A DNA stretch of 64,000 nt from NCBI RefSeq assembly GCF_033115175.1, contig NC_084834.1:42762077-42826076 (forward strand), read 5' to 3'. A program made the translations under genes and the position numbers. Shown in pieces: positions 35,733 to 47,586 of this stretch (position 1 is the stretch's first letter; every line of letters begins with the position of its first letter). The notes under the pieces are model-generated. The model was not told where the DNA came from and made no database searches. It worked only from the letters and a program-made list of their open reading frames with translations. The DNA is from Lepus europaeus. Its lineage: Eukaryota > Chordata > Mammalia > Lagomorpha > Leporidae.

Positions 35733-36078
35733 AAATACACTGCATGGAGCAGGCACTGTGGTACATCAAGTTAAGCTACTGACATCTGATATCATAATGC
35801 CACTTCAAGTACTGGCTACTCCATTTCAGATCTAGCTTTCATCTAAAAGTTACCCAGCTTTTTGCTAAAGCACAACTGATGCCTCAACTGTTTGGTTAAC
35901 TGCTACCCACAAGGGAGACCCAGATGGATTTCTCAGTTCTTGTGTTTGGCCTAGCCCAACCCTGAATGTTGTATTTTCAGAGTAAACCACTGCATGGAAG
36001 ATATCACCAACACACATTCTCTCTTGTCTCCCTGCCTTCTAGGTAGATGAAAATAAATAAACATTAATAAATCATATG
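35733..36078 (+). mobile_element. CSINE, old, with a short internal repeat
   Basis: GGAGCAGGCACTGTGGTACATC head. The mid-region 'CTAGCTTTCATCTAAAAGTTACCCAGCTTTTTGCTAAAGC' is longer than usual, as if the segment before 'TGCTAAAGC' had been duplicated. Tail AAAATAAATAAACATT. Confidence 0.82.
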
Positions 36079-36185
36079 CCTCTGATTGGTGGAAATATCA
36101 TGTGTTTGAAGAGAGAAGAATAGAAAACATTTAAAATTCTACATTGAATTAACAACTGTGTTGAAAATCTTACTTAAGAAAACTT

Positions 36186-36528
36186 AGTGGAGCCAGAGTT
36201 GTGTCATAGAGAGTTAAGCCGACACCAATGATATAGGCATCACATAAGGGTGCTGGTGCATGTCCTTACTACGCTTTTTCCAACCAAGCTCCCTATCAAT
36301 GGACCTGGAAAAGCAGCAGGGGATGGCCCAAATGCTTGGGCCTTTCCACCCATGTGGGAGATCCGAATGAAGCTTCTGGCTCCTGGCTACTGCCTGGCCT
36401 AGCCCTGGCCATTGTGTACAGTTGGTGAGTGAACCAGCTTATGAAATATCTCTCACTCTCTTTGTTTCTTCGTCTCTTTCTGTAACTCTGCCCTTCAAAT
36501 AAATAAATGGATCTTTAGAAAAGAAAAC
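36186..36528 (+). mobile_element. CSINE, old
   Basis: Head GAGCCAGAGTTGTGTCATAG, mid CCCATGTGGGAGATCCGAATG, tail CCTTCAAATAAATAAATGGATC. Confidence 0.88.
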
Positions 36529-37292
36529 TTTTCAGACAGAATAAAAATAGATCAAACTCATAAGCAAACGGCCCTTCCAGACATAGGAGCTATAGTAACT
36601 TTAAAGATCAGTAAAGCAAGGATTTAACCTTGCTGCTACGGCAGTTTAAGTTATATAATTATATTCTTCAGAGTTGACATTTTCACCTTGGTAGGTTGTA
36701 ATAAGGCCATGCAGATGCAGACTAAAACTGGTAATTTCAGCTTTCTGCTTCTTGTCACGTTGAAGATAATAAGATATGGCACTGAAGCATGCATGAACTT
36801 CCATTTAATTGTCAGCACAGTCTTTTATTTAAACAACAAAATAGTTAGTAGTACGCTTATAAATGTGGAAAGCATGCAGAACAGAAACAATAAGAGTGTT
36901 AACTTTAAAATCCCCTCACGCAGAAAAGGGCATGCATTTAAAATGTGTTTCTACTACCTTTTAAAGGAGTCAAAACCAATAGAACATATAGGACTGAAAA
37001 GCACAACTGTATTCTTTCTTTGTGGAAACTGAAAACAGCTCATTAAAACATCTTTAAATATATGCATTGTTGAATATTGAGTGTCTGGTGTATAAAAATG
37101 TTTTTCATCATTTAAACATCAGATCAACTTGTGGTCAGAACTATGCTACTCGGTTACATAAGTTGATACATTTCATTTTTATATGCAGAAATAACAAGTC
37201 TTTAAAAATCAGCAACTGTTAACATTAAGAATATAATACTAGTAAAATGTTTGTTGTATTTTTGCCTGGAAATTTATTTTCTTTGTTTTAAA
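36529..37292. other. Non-repeat island with a 114-codon open frame
   Basis: 36660-37060 contains no recognised repeat, is less AT-rich than most unique stretches here and is open in one frame (36688-37032). The translation shows no domain, signal peptide or family resemblance I recognise. It may be conserved non-coding DNA or chance. Confidence 0.35.
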
Positions 37293-38258
37293 GAATCAAA
37301 AAGGCAGAGAATGATCCAACATGGGAAGCAGGATACACAGCAGACTCATAGAATGGCAGATGTCCTAAACAGCACTCTGGCCTCAGAATCAGCCCTTAAG
37401 GCATTCGGATCTGGCTCAAGAGCCCATGAGAGTATTGTAGGCATGGAAAGCCAAGACTCTCTGGAAAAAAAAAAAAAAGACCTAAATAAAAGATCTCTGC
37501 AAGTGAGATCCCAGTGGAAAGAATGGGGCCATCAAAGAAGGAGGTACCTTTCTCTGAAGGGAGGAGAGAACTTCCACTTTGACTATGACCCTGTCGGAAT
37601 AAGTTCAAAATCAGCGAACCCTAAAGGCTTCCATAGCCTTGGCAACTCATGACTAGAGCCTGGGGAGATTATTGATGCCATAAACAAGAATGTCAAATTG
37701 TTAAATCAACAACAGGAGTCACTGTGTAATTATGTCTCATGTGGGATCTGTTCTTCATGTGTTGTCCAATGTTAAGTAATGTTATAACTAGTATGAAACA
37801 GTATTTTTACACTTTGTGTTTCTGTGTTGGTGCAAACTGATGAAATCTTTACTTATATATACTTACCCGATCTTCTGTATATAAAGATAATTGAAAAAAA
37901 AACTGGTGTTAAATTGGAAATTGCATACAAAATTAATCAATTCTTAAAAAAATATCATGTAGGATCTCGGTCCTTAATGTGCTGTACTTTGTGATTTAAT
38001 GCTATAACTAGTATTCCAACAGTATTTTTCACTTTGTGTTTCTATGTGGGTGCAAAGTGTTGAAATCTTTACTTAATATATACTAAAGTGATCTTCTGTA
38101 TATAAAGAGAATTGAAAATGAATCTTGATGTGAATGGAAGGGGATAGAGACCGGGAAAGGGGAGGGTTGCGGGTGGAAGGGAAGTTATGGAGGGGGAAGC
38201 CATTGTAATCCATAATCTGTACTTTGGAAATTTATATTCCTTAAATAAAAGTTTTTAA
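37293..38258 (+). mobile_element. Young L1 3' end, 5'-truncated
   Basis: Begins at AGAATCAAAAAGGCAGAGAATG and ends with TTCCTTAAATAAAAGTTTTT. Nearly identical to 42043-43033. It is entirely 3' UTR of the element: the 99-codon open frame (about 37356-37652), two related AAATCTTTAC modules (about 37779-37896 and 37999-38118) and a purine-rich tract at 38138-38198. No clear TSD seen. Confidence 0.93.
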
Positions 38259-38261
38259 AAA

Positions 38262-38455
38262 AGCTTTATTTTTTATTTGATAAGGCAGAGTCATAGAAGG
38301 AGAGACAAAAAGGGATGAGGGTCAGAATCAATCCTCCATCCATTGGTTCACTTCCCAAATGGCTAGAAGTCTAGAATTCTGAGTCTCTCACACTTGAACT
38401 TTCTGTCTCTCACTCCCTGTCTCTCAGTCTTTCAGATAAATTCTGAAAAACATTC
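38262..38455 (-). mobile_element. Rearranged CSINE, minus piece joined to a plus tail
   Basis: 38262-38365 is a minus-strand CSINE tail half (TTTATTTGATAAGGCAGAGTC, CCATTGGTTCACTTCCC). 38395-38450 reads as a plus-strand CT-rich tail (TTTCTGTCTCTCACTCCCTG, TTTCAGATAAATTC). The head is missing. Confidence 0.65.
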
Positions 38456-38639
38456 CAAATCAGAATTAAGAAGAAAACGGGTATTATTGATTTAATGCTC
38501 TAGATTAGGCGTTAAAAAATTCTTTTCTATTGCTTCCATCTCTCATAATAAAAAGCTCAGGGACCTCTGTTCGATGTTCTATGTGATTGCATCTTCATGC
38601 TGGTAACCCACATATTTATGTTGTCTACATTATGAGAGC

Positions 38640-39130
38640 CTTGGGCCAGTATATCTGATAGCGTACTCAATACCTCCCCATGCCAACTTAATAGATCCAA
38701 ACTAAGGTAATGCTCTCCCCTAAACCAACACCCCCTCCAGTTTTATCTAGTTCAGTTTGCACTTATTCAACACTTCTTGTTACACAGATGGGGCTCACAA
38801 GTACCCTCTAACTCTCCTACATTACACCTTATCCTATTTTGTATTTTCCCTGTTGTCTCTCTGACATCCTCTCCTGACATCTCTCATTTATCAGACATTT
38901 ATTCAGCTGCAGCCACTCTGGCTTCCTTGCTGTTTCTTTACATGAGATGCTTTTGTATATGAAGGCTTGGGCAATTGAATGGAAATCTCTGCTTGGAATG
39001 TTCTTTCCCAACAAATGTGGCAAGTTTTTTTCACTTTTCTTGGGTCTTAATTTGAATCCCAGTACGTTCCTTATTTCACATCTAGAATTTGAACACTTGT
39101 CACTCTCTTCTGTTTGTGAAATAGTCTATT
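38640..39130 (+). mobile_element. L2 fragment
   Basis: CTCAATACCTCCCCATGCC, CACCCCCTCCAGTTTTATC, GCAGCCACTCTGGCTTCCTTGCTG and TGCTTGGAATGTTCTTTCCCAA follow the order of the L2 ORF 3' region. Heavily diverged. Confidence 0.6.
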
Positions 39131-39204
39131 CTCTGATACCTTCTTTCTTCTGATACTTTCTTTCTTCTTTCTACCTGACTGTTTTATATATATTTTCAAC
39201 ATAG

Positions 39205-39710
39205 CCACTGGAGTAATCTTGCTGAAATGTAAATTGAATTTTATCAGACTGGAAGTGAAAGTTTTTTTCCGTGAACTACAATGCCTTATAGAAGTAGGCT
39301 CCTCTTACTTCTCTGAGATTATCTGTTGCAACACCTGCTGGTCTGTTAGCTACATCAGTCTCATTGCTGTTTCTCCAGGTATGCCCCCTTATTCAGAGCA
39401 TTTCCCTCCTGCTATGCACTCTTGCCTAATGTTTAGTTTCTCCATTCCTTTACATTATATGTATTTATATACAAATTTTATGTACTTATTTTACATTCAT
39501 GTGTTGTTATTTTAATGAATGTATACATTGAAAGTATAAAATTTAATGGAACTAAGAAAAATATATGTATCTACACATCTTTAACATTGAAATGAATTCT
39601 CATTATGAAGATAACTTTGTCATTCACTCTCCTCCCAAACAATGTCTCTACTGCTAAAAACAGCATCTGTTGGTTAACATTCAATAAATATTTATTGAAT
39701 GAAGTGTTTT
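39205..39710 (+). mobile_element. Second L2 fragment, with 3' end
   Basis: ATCAGACTGGAAGTGAAAG to CTCATTGCTGTTTCTCCAG repeats the L2 order already passed at 38900, so this is a second copy or a duplication. CATTCAATAAATATTTATTGAATGAA near 39680-39705 is the typical L2 3' terminus. The part between is worn. Confidence 0.5.
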
Positions 39711-39796
39711 ACATATTCACAGCTTTGCATTTATATATCTAAATGGAAATGAAACACTTATTTTACAATTAGCTGATCTTTGAAAGTAATGAAATA

Positions 39797-40126
39797 TCTT
39801 TATTTATTTTTATTTATTTGAAAGAGAGTTATGGAGAGAGAGGGTGAGAGAGTGAGAGAGAGATCTTCTTTGAATTGGTTCATTCCCCAAATGGCTGCAA
39901 TGGCCAGGGATGGGCCAGGCTGAAGCAAGGAGGCAGATGCTCCTTCCAGAGCTCCCACATGGGTGTAGGGTACCAAAGAGTTAGGCCATCCTCCACTCCT
40001 TTCTCAGGTGCATTAGCAGGGAGCAAGATTGGAAGTGGAGCAGCTAGGACTCCAATCAGTGCCCAAATGTGATGCTGGAGTCAGAGGCTGCTGATTTATC
40101 CATGATACCACAATGCTGGCCCCAAA
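39797..40126 (-). mobile_element. CSINE, minus strand
   Basis: TTTATTTATTTTTATTTATTTG, a (GAGA)n region, and the head complement CCACAATGCTGGCCCC. Confidence 0.9.
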
Positions 40127-40889
40127 CATCTTGTTTTTATAAACTGCCATAAAATTATTTATCTCCATTTGCTAAATAATCAATTAAGTGCAAAAATCTG
40201 TTTTGGAAAATTTTGTCCTCACATCAAAAAAAAGGGCACTTTTTTTTTAACATGGATTAACAAGGTATTTTAGAACTGAGCTATTGTTATTACTTATATT
40301 TAATTAGCTTTACACGTAATACAGAATTCTCATAAAAGTATAACTAGGAAACATCATTTGTAAAATATTGCAAAAGGCAGAACTAATACAGTTTTTTCAT
40401 TCCCTTAATCATTTATGAAAAATTGCCTAAAACAATGACCTTTTGTTGTTTACTTTTTATGTCTTTGCAGAAATGGTTTATGAAGCACTGACAAAAAAAA
40501 AGATTTTTGAAAAGGTCAGTAATGTATAGCACACTCTTGTTGCATAATTACCAGAACTTTCTGTTTCTCTGTGGCATGTCTTGGCTGCTGGTTAGTAAAA
40601 ACAATGCCCTAAGATTAGGAAATATTCAAAAGAAAATTATTCTCCAGTTTGAGACACCATAGATCATTTTGATCTGTCAGTTTAGTAACTGAGTCTATTA
40701 GAGTTTAACAATGACTTGCTGATACTTAAATCTTTAGCAGAAATAGCACTAATAATAGTACTACTAGAATAATAAATGAAGAAATAAAAGTAAGTTTTGA
40801 AATTATTTTGCACAGATATTTGTCACATACTAGTGGAGCATCCCTCTTCAGTTATACTGATTTTTAATTTAACATATATGGATTTAAAA
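40127..40889. other. Unique sequence with an exon-like segment
   Basis: 40450-40470 is pyrimidine-rich and ends in TTTGCAG. A 44-base segment follows, then AAAAG|GTCAGT at 40515. 40560-40740 is a comparatively complex non-repeat stretch. No known gene is recognised. Confidence 0.35.
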
Positions 40890-40904
40890 AAAAACTACAA
40901 GACA

Positions 40905-41579
40905 GAATCTACAAAAAATCAAGAAACTCCACAACAACAAAACAAACAACCCACTTGAGAGATGGGCCAAGGACCTCAGTAGATATTTTTCAAAAGACGA
41001 AATCCAAATGGCCAACAGACACATGAAAAAATGTTCCAGATCACTAGCAATCAGGGAAATGCAAATCAAAACCACAGTGAGGTTTCACCTCACCCTGGTT
41101 AGAATGGCGCACATTCAGAAATCTACCAACAGTAGATGCTGGAGAGGATGTGGGGAAAAGGGACACTAACCCACTGTTGGTGGGAATGCAAACTGGTTAA
41201 GCCACTATGGAAGTCAGTCTGGAGATTCCTCAGAAACCTGAATATAACCCTACCATACAACCCAGCCATCCCAAATCTTGGAATTTACCCAAAGGAAATT
41301 AAACTGGCAAACAAAAAAATCACCTGCACATTAATGTTTATTATAGCTCAATTCACAATAGCTAAGACCTGGAACCAACCCAAATGCCCATCAACAGTAG
41401 ACTGGATAAAGAAAATATGGGACATGTACTCTATAGAATACTATTCAGCAGTCAAAAACAATGAAACCCGGTCATTTGCAACTAAATGGAGGAATCAGGA
41501 AAACATCATGCTGAATGAATTAAGCCAGTCCCAAAGAGACAAATATCATTTGTTTCCCCTGATCAGTGACAGCTAACTG
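40905..41579 (+). pseudogene. L1 ORF2 C-terminal pseudo-ORF
   Basis: The frame that ends at TAA/TGA after 41576 is open from 41136. It contains the conserved L1 C-terminal cysteine region (HCWWECKLVKPLW), LGIYPKE, FTIAKTWNQPKCP and the terminal LSQSQRDKYHLF. Just upstream a TAG (41133-41135) stands where relatives have CAG, and further stops occur back to 40905. A reverse-transcriptase remnant without its catalytic part. Confidence 0.9.
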
Positions 41580-43041
41580 AGCACCAAAGGGAAAACCTGT
41601 TGAAGTGAAGTGGACACTATAAGAAACAATGGCCTGATCAGCTCTTGTCCTGAGTGTTGATGTTCAATGTAATACTTTACCATTTTTAGTATTTTTGTTG
41701 TTGTTGTTGTTCTAGTACTAGTGGTTGAACTCTGTAATTAACACACAATTATTCTTAGGTGCTTAAATTTTAACTGAAAAGTGATCCCTGTTAAATATAA
41801 GAGTGGGAAAAAGAGAGGGAGGAGATGTACAATTTACGACATGCTCAATCGGACTTGCCCCAAAAGGTGGAGTTAGAAACGTGCCAGGGGATTCCAATAC
41901 AATCCTATCAAGGTGGCATATACCAATGCCATCTCACTAGTCCAAGTGATCAATTTCAGTTCACATTCGATGGCTCTGATAGGTCTAAGAGTCAAAGGGA
42001 TCACACAAACAAGACTAGTGTCTGATAATACTAACTGATAGAATCAAAAAGGGAGAGAACGATCCAACATGGGAAGTGGGATACACAGCAGACTCATAGA
42101 ATGGCAGATATCCTAAACAACACTCTGGCCTCAGAATCAGCCCTTAAGGCATTCGGATCTGGCTCAAGAGCCCATGAGAGTATTGTAGGCATGGAAAGCC
42201 AAGACTCTCTGGAAAAAAAAAAAAAAGACCTAAATAAAAGATCTCTGCAAGTGAGATCCCAGTGGAAAGAATGGGGCCATCAAAGAAGGAGGTACCTTTC
42301 TCTGAAGGGAGGAGAGAACTTCCACTTTGACTATGACCCTGTCGGAATAAGTTCAAAATCAGCGAACCCTAAAGGCTTCCATAGCCTTGGCAACTCATGA
42401 CTAGAGCCTAGGGAGATTACTGACTCCATAAACAAGAGTGTCAAATTGTTAAATCAACAACAGGAGTCACTGTGTACTTACGTCTCATGTGGGATCTGTT
42501 CTTCATGTGTTGTCCAATGTGAAGTGATGCTATAACTAGTACTGAAACAGTATTTTTACACTTTGTGTTTCTGTGTGGGTGCAAACTGATGAAATCTTTA
42601 CTTAGTATATACTGACCCGATCTTCTGTATATAAAGATAATTGAAAATGAAAAAAAAAAAAAAACAAAACCAACAACCTGGTGTTAAATTGGAAATTGCA
42701 TACAAAATTAATCAATTCTTAAAAAAAATATCATGTAGAATCTCTGTCTTTAATGTGCTGTACACTGTTATTCAATGCTATAACTTGTACTCCAACAGTA
42801 TTTTTTCACTTTGTGTTACTATGTGGGTGCAAAGTGTTGAAATCTTTACTTAATATATACTAAAGTGATCTTCTGTATATGAAGAGAATTGAAAATGATT
42901 CTTGATGTGAATGGAAGGGGAGAGGGAGCGGGAAAGGGGAGGGTTCTGGTGGGAGGGAAGTTATGGGGTGGGGGAGCCATTGTAATCCATAAGCTGTACT
43001 TTGGAAATTTATATTCATTAAATAAAAGTTTAAAAAAAAAG
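40905..43041 (+). mobile_element. Young L1, 5'-truncated to about 2.1 kb
   Basis: Carries the ORF2 C-terminal region and the full 3' UTR. TSD AAAAACTACAAGACA (40890-40904) versus AAAAACTGCACGACA (43042-43056), 13 of 15 matching. The 3' UTR holds the 99-codon frame at 42101-42400, two AAATCTTTAC modules (about 42528-42650 and 42776-42898) and a G-rich tract at 42915-42977. It cannot move: endonuclease and RT are missing. Confidence 0.95.
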
Positions 43042-43189
43042 AAAAACTGCACGACAAATATATATAAACACATACTTACATTAGTCATAATCAAGATTCC
43101 TATAACAAATTCTGTGAATATATCATATTGTATAGAAAATAATAGCCAATTACAATTTTTGAAAAATATAATGTAAAAATCAGGTTTTT

Positions 43190-43621
43190 TGATGTGTTTT
43201 TTATCTTTCACCACTCCTTCTCCTCCTGCTGCTCTCCCTCTTCCTCTTCTTCCTTTTCTTATCTTCTTTTTAGTCTTCATCTCCACCCTCCATTTCCTCT
43301 GCCTCTTCCTCTTTCTTTTCTTTTCTTCCCCCTTCCATTTCCTCTTCTCTTTCTTCTTTGAGAAACAGATAGAGCGCTCCTATCCACTGGATCACTCCCC
43401 AGATATTTACAATAGGCCCCAGGGGAGCTGAAAGCAGGAATCCAAAACTCAATGCATGTTTCCCACAGGAAGCTGTCACCCAGCCTCCTGAGTCATCACG
43501 ATCATCTCTTGAGCTTCCACATTAGCAGGAAGCTAGAATCAGAAGCAAAGTCAGGTATTGAACTTATATATTCTGACATGGGATACAGGTGTCCTAATTG
43601 CTAGGCATAATGTTGGACCCA
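43190..43621 (-). mobile_element. CSINE, minus strand, with polypyrimidine expansion
   Basis: 43355-43621 is an old minus-strand SINE (ATCCACTGGATCACTCCCC to the head complement ATAATGTTGGACCC). It is preceded by about 160 bases of TC/TTCC-rich sequence (43195-43360). For a minus-strand SINE this region should be GA-rich, so the pyrimidine tract is an independent simple repeat or an inverted piece. Confidence 0.75.
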
Positions 43622-44604
43622 TTTTTTTTTTTTTTGCCTCTATTGAATAAGGCAATTGTATAAAAAGCTGACATTCATTCTCTTAGGCTGACGGCTGTAG
43701 CTCCATCATGATTTAGGAATTTGCTGATCATTTTACAATGGTCCTTACGCTTCCCACCAGTTTTGCTGATAACTACAGATTGATTATGTTTATTTTACAT
43801 TTATTATCTCACTTGATTTACTATAGCCCTTGTGATAAAATGAAAAGAAAACTTAAATATATTTATCCAAAGATAAATAGATGACCAAATGAATAAAAGA
43901 TAAAGATATAAATCAACTGAGCCACAAGATTACAACAAAAGAAGTGGGGAATGGTAAACTTTTGAGTATTTGTGGAGAAATGTGGACTAACAACTTGCAA
44001 AGTATACAAAGAAATATGTGATGAATCTAATAATACAATTTATTTGAAGATAGCAATAATAATAATGTTGAGAAACACAACTATTATCTCAAAAATAACT
44101 GACTAAATTTTGTCTCCCCAATACAAGGAACATTTCAATCATATCTTATTAAACTTACTTGAAATACAATATTGGGAATGTCATGACATAAATGCAGAGT
44201 AAAGTAAGTTCAAAGTGACTTGTGTAAGTTCATCTCCCTAACATCTGACAGAGTTGGAATTCTTCCAACTTACAATAAACTTCTTCTTACACTGAACTGC
44301 ACTTCCCTGACCACCCCCATCCCCGAATCATCCATCTCTGAATGAAAACTGAAACCAGATGGCAAAGTAGCTGATTTCAGCATGGAACCTGGGTGTAGAA
44401 TAACTCAGGTCTTCTGTGACTCTGATCTACCTGCCAATGACTGAAAAAGAATTTGGTTACAGATTTAGGGTTGCAAATAAGTTTGAGTATGTAAGAAATT
44501 CAGAAATAAGTATCCAAATGGTACATATAGACTATGATAAGAGATGCAAGTTTGTCATGTAATAATAATGAAAGGGGTAATTTGGAGTGTGCATTTCACA
44601 CAGA
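43622..44604. other. AT-rich unique sequence
   Basis: Starts with a T15 run. No element or gene recognised. Confidence 0.4.
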
Positions 44605-44868
44605 AGTTAGTATACCACTTGGGATACCCATACTCTTATTTCAGTGTCTGTATTTCAGTACCATCTCTGCTCCCAATTCATGGGCACTCTGGGAGACAGC
44701 AGAAGAGAAATCAAGTAATTGGATCCCTGCCACTCACAGGGGAGTTCCTAGTATTCGCCTGGCCAAATGTTGGCTATTGTTGACATTTGAGAAATAAACT
44801 AGAGAATGGGAGTGTGCTTTCTCTCTCTCTCTGGATTGTGTCTTTCTTCTAAAATATTTTTAATTGAA
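44605..44868 (+). mobile_element. CSINE, old, head missing
   Basis: GGGATACCCATACTC, GAAATAAACTAGAGAATGGGAG, a short CT run and TCTTCTAAAATATTTTT identify it. Confidence 0.72.
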
Positions 44869-46819
44869 AGAGGCAATTTATTAGGAGATATGGCAATCCC
44901 ATATATGTATGTGTATTTGATATCAAAGATTCAAATTCATTGAAGTAAAAATAGAAACAAAGGAAAATTCCCAAATAAAATTTTATAATTGATGATCTTC
45001 CCTATCCTATCTCTTAATTTATTTAAAAATTAAAAATAAAGCAATAAGGAAACAGGAATCTTGAACAAGCCTATCACTCCATTTGACTCCATTAATGGAA
45101 CAATACACCCAAGAAAAGTAAAATTCATGTTTCACTACTTATCTCAACCACTTCTTTGATGATAATCCATAGAATTAAGTATTTCTCAAACACTGGGCAT
45201 TAGAAGTCCAAAAGAAAATAGAAGATGGTTATGGGAAGATGAGGTTTATTATAGGTAGACTTAGACATACCTTCCTTAAATCATTATTCCAGATGTTCTC
45301 ATGAATATTAGACATAGGAATGAATGGGATGGACATAGAAAACTCTTTTCAAGACAAATAATTTAGAAAAAAAAAGACTTTCCATAAAGTGAAGTATTCC
45401 TCTCTAAAGATTATCTTTCTTGAGAATACTGAATGAAGGAACAATAATTTTTCTCTTGGTAAATTAACCAAACAAATCCATCTTCTTACAATAGTGCAGC
45501 CTGCCTAGTCTCAATGGAACATTAACTAAAAAGTTTTAGATTAGAGTTGGGAAATAGGAAGTCAAGGGAATATTGGAGAAGAAAGAAGCAAGAAGGAGCT
45601 GGTTTTTGTATGCATTTTTATCCACATTAATGAAATTACTTTAACAAAAAGCTTTAGAAAACTATGAGTTATTCTCAATATCCCTTTTACTCTTTTTCAT
45701 AATAATAATCCTGAAATGCCATTGGTTACCTGATAACCCAGCTAAACGCAACATTTTTCAACCCTTGTTTAGCTATGTTCTGATTAATCTCTTTACCACA
45801 TTCTTCCAATGGCATGTGGGAAAAAAATTAACTACAGTTTACTTTGTGCCTTTAGTGGGAAAGAATATACATTGTTACTCCTCATTTTTTCCTTTTCTTT
45901 GTGGCTTATGACACCACAAACCTTGTTAATTTGGAGACTGCTTTAGAAAAGATAGACTTCCTATTTAGGACTTCATGTATCATGAATACCCCCATTATAG
46001 TCACAGAGTCCTTATTCTGGACCATGTTATAAAAGCAAGTGAGGAAAATGAAATTTCCATTGTTTTACAATTTTTATTGTTAAGGTAAAAGACCTAAAAT
46101 ATTATATAATAAAATGATAGACTATGTTTTTGCTAGATTCAAAAAAACTATTTAATAAATGTTTATGAAATCAAGCAATTCAATTTAGTTTGTAACATGA
46201 GACCTTTATTGTGAGCATTATATTGTGTTTTAAATCATGTCATTTTTTGACAAGAATTATAAGGCTTATTTTGCAAAATGTTTCAAACCAAGCAGGCAGT
46301 CTTATCAATTTGCATTGCCTTAACAAATCAATATTGGTGATCCTTGATGCTAATGATACCTTCCCATTTTCCAGCAGCTTTTTAAGTACTTTTTGATATA
46401 TTGATATTGTTTTGTATATTAATGTGCACACAAAAATCAGTAGAAAAAATAAACTACCACTATTGAAATGTGTGTTTCATTTGATAATGGTCAATCTTGA
46501 TTCATTTGCTATTACACAGGCTTTTAGAAATCATTTTAAATATCCACTGTTGCTTTAATAATATTTAACATCAAATGAAAATAAAATTATTTGCAAATGT
46601 AAAAGATAAACAAGAAGGGCCAAATATTTCAATAACTTAAATGTCATCATAATGGTTCAGTAACACTTGATTGTTACCGCACAAATGATTTTCATTATGT
46701 GATGATAGTTTATGCTAAACAGTTATTCCTGAGCCATGGCTGGCATTTAATGTCTTATAATGTTGAGTTGGACTATCATGAGCCTTCATATGAAACTGAA
46801 CTTAAACTGGAATATTCAG
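44869..46819. other. Unique AT-rich sequence, about 2 kb
   Basis: The longest stretch here without a recognised repeat. Parts at 45640-45900 and 46620-46760 look comparatively complex. No open frame with a recognisable domain. Confidence 0.45.
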
Positions 46820-47152
46820 AGGTTGACATATTGGCATAGTGGGTTAAGCCACTTCTGTAACACTGGCATTCCTTATGGGCACTGGTTCAAGTCCCTGCTG
46901 CTCCACTTCCAACATAGTTCCCTGCCAACATGCCTGGGAAAGTAGCAGAAGATGATCCATGTCCTTGGACACCTGCACACATGTGGGAGACCCAGATAAA
47001 GCTCCTGACTTTGACCTGGCCAGCCTTGGCGGTTGTAGCCATTTGTGGAGTGAACCAGTAGATGGAAGATTGATCTCTCTCTCTCTCTCTTTCTGCATTT
47101 CCATTTCTTTCTGTGTATCTCTGCCTTTCAAATAAATACAATGACTCCTTAA
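46820..47152 (+). mobile_element. CSINE
   Basis: Head GAGGTTGACATATTGGCATAG, B-box-like GGTTCAAGTCC, a (TC)n run near 47072-47092, tail TTTCAAATAAATACAATG. Confidence 0.9.
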
Positions 47153-47572
47153 AAAAACTGGCATATTCGTGCTAGCATTTTAAATATTAACATCAATTTT
47201 CTTTATCAAAAGGATATTTAAAGGCACAGTTTGCACAAGATTTTTCACTAGATTTTGTTTAGCATTTGATCTGGAATATTTCTTTCCATTAAAATTACTT
47301 TCATTAGCATATAGATTTTTATTTCCTTTTAAAATTACTCTTTTAAGATATAAAATAATTCTCATTTAAAAATTTAAAAAAATATTAGTAGAGAAACTTA
47401 AAGACCAAACTTTAAAGTTCCTTTAATTCTTCATCCCCAGTAAGATTTGTTCGAATATTGTGTAATTGTACAGAATTAAAAGCCATTTCATAGTTAATGT
47501 ATAAATATAGTTTTTTTTTTCTTCTATTTAAATCTGTATCTGTACTTTCCTATGAGGAAAATGTTCTCACTT
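47153..47572. other. AT-rich unique sequence
   Basis: Nothing recognised. Confidence 0.4.
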
Positions 47573-47586
47573 AAAAATAGGATTTA

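Noticed and set aside
43189..43479. Leu/Phe/Pro-rich frame and the Glu/Lys-rich frame opposite
   Set aside because: Translation of a polypyrimidine tract beside an old CSINE.
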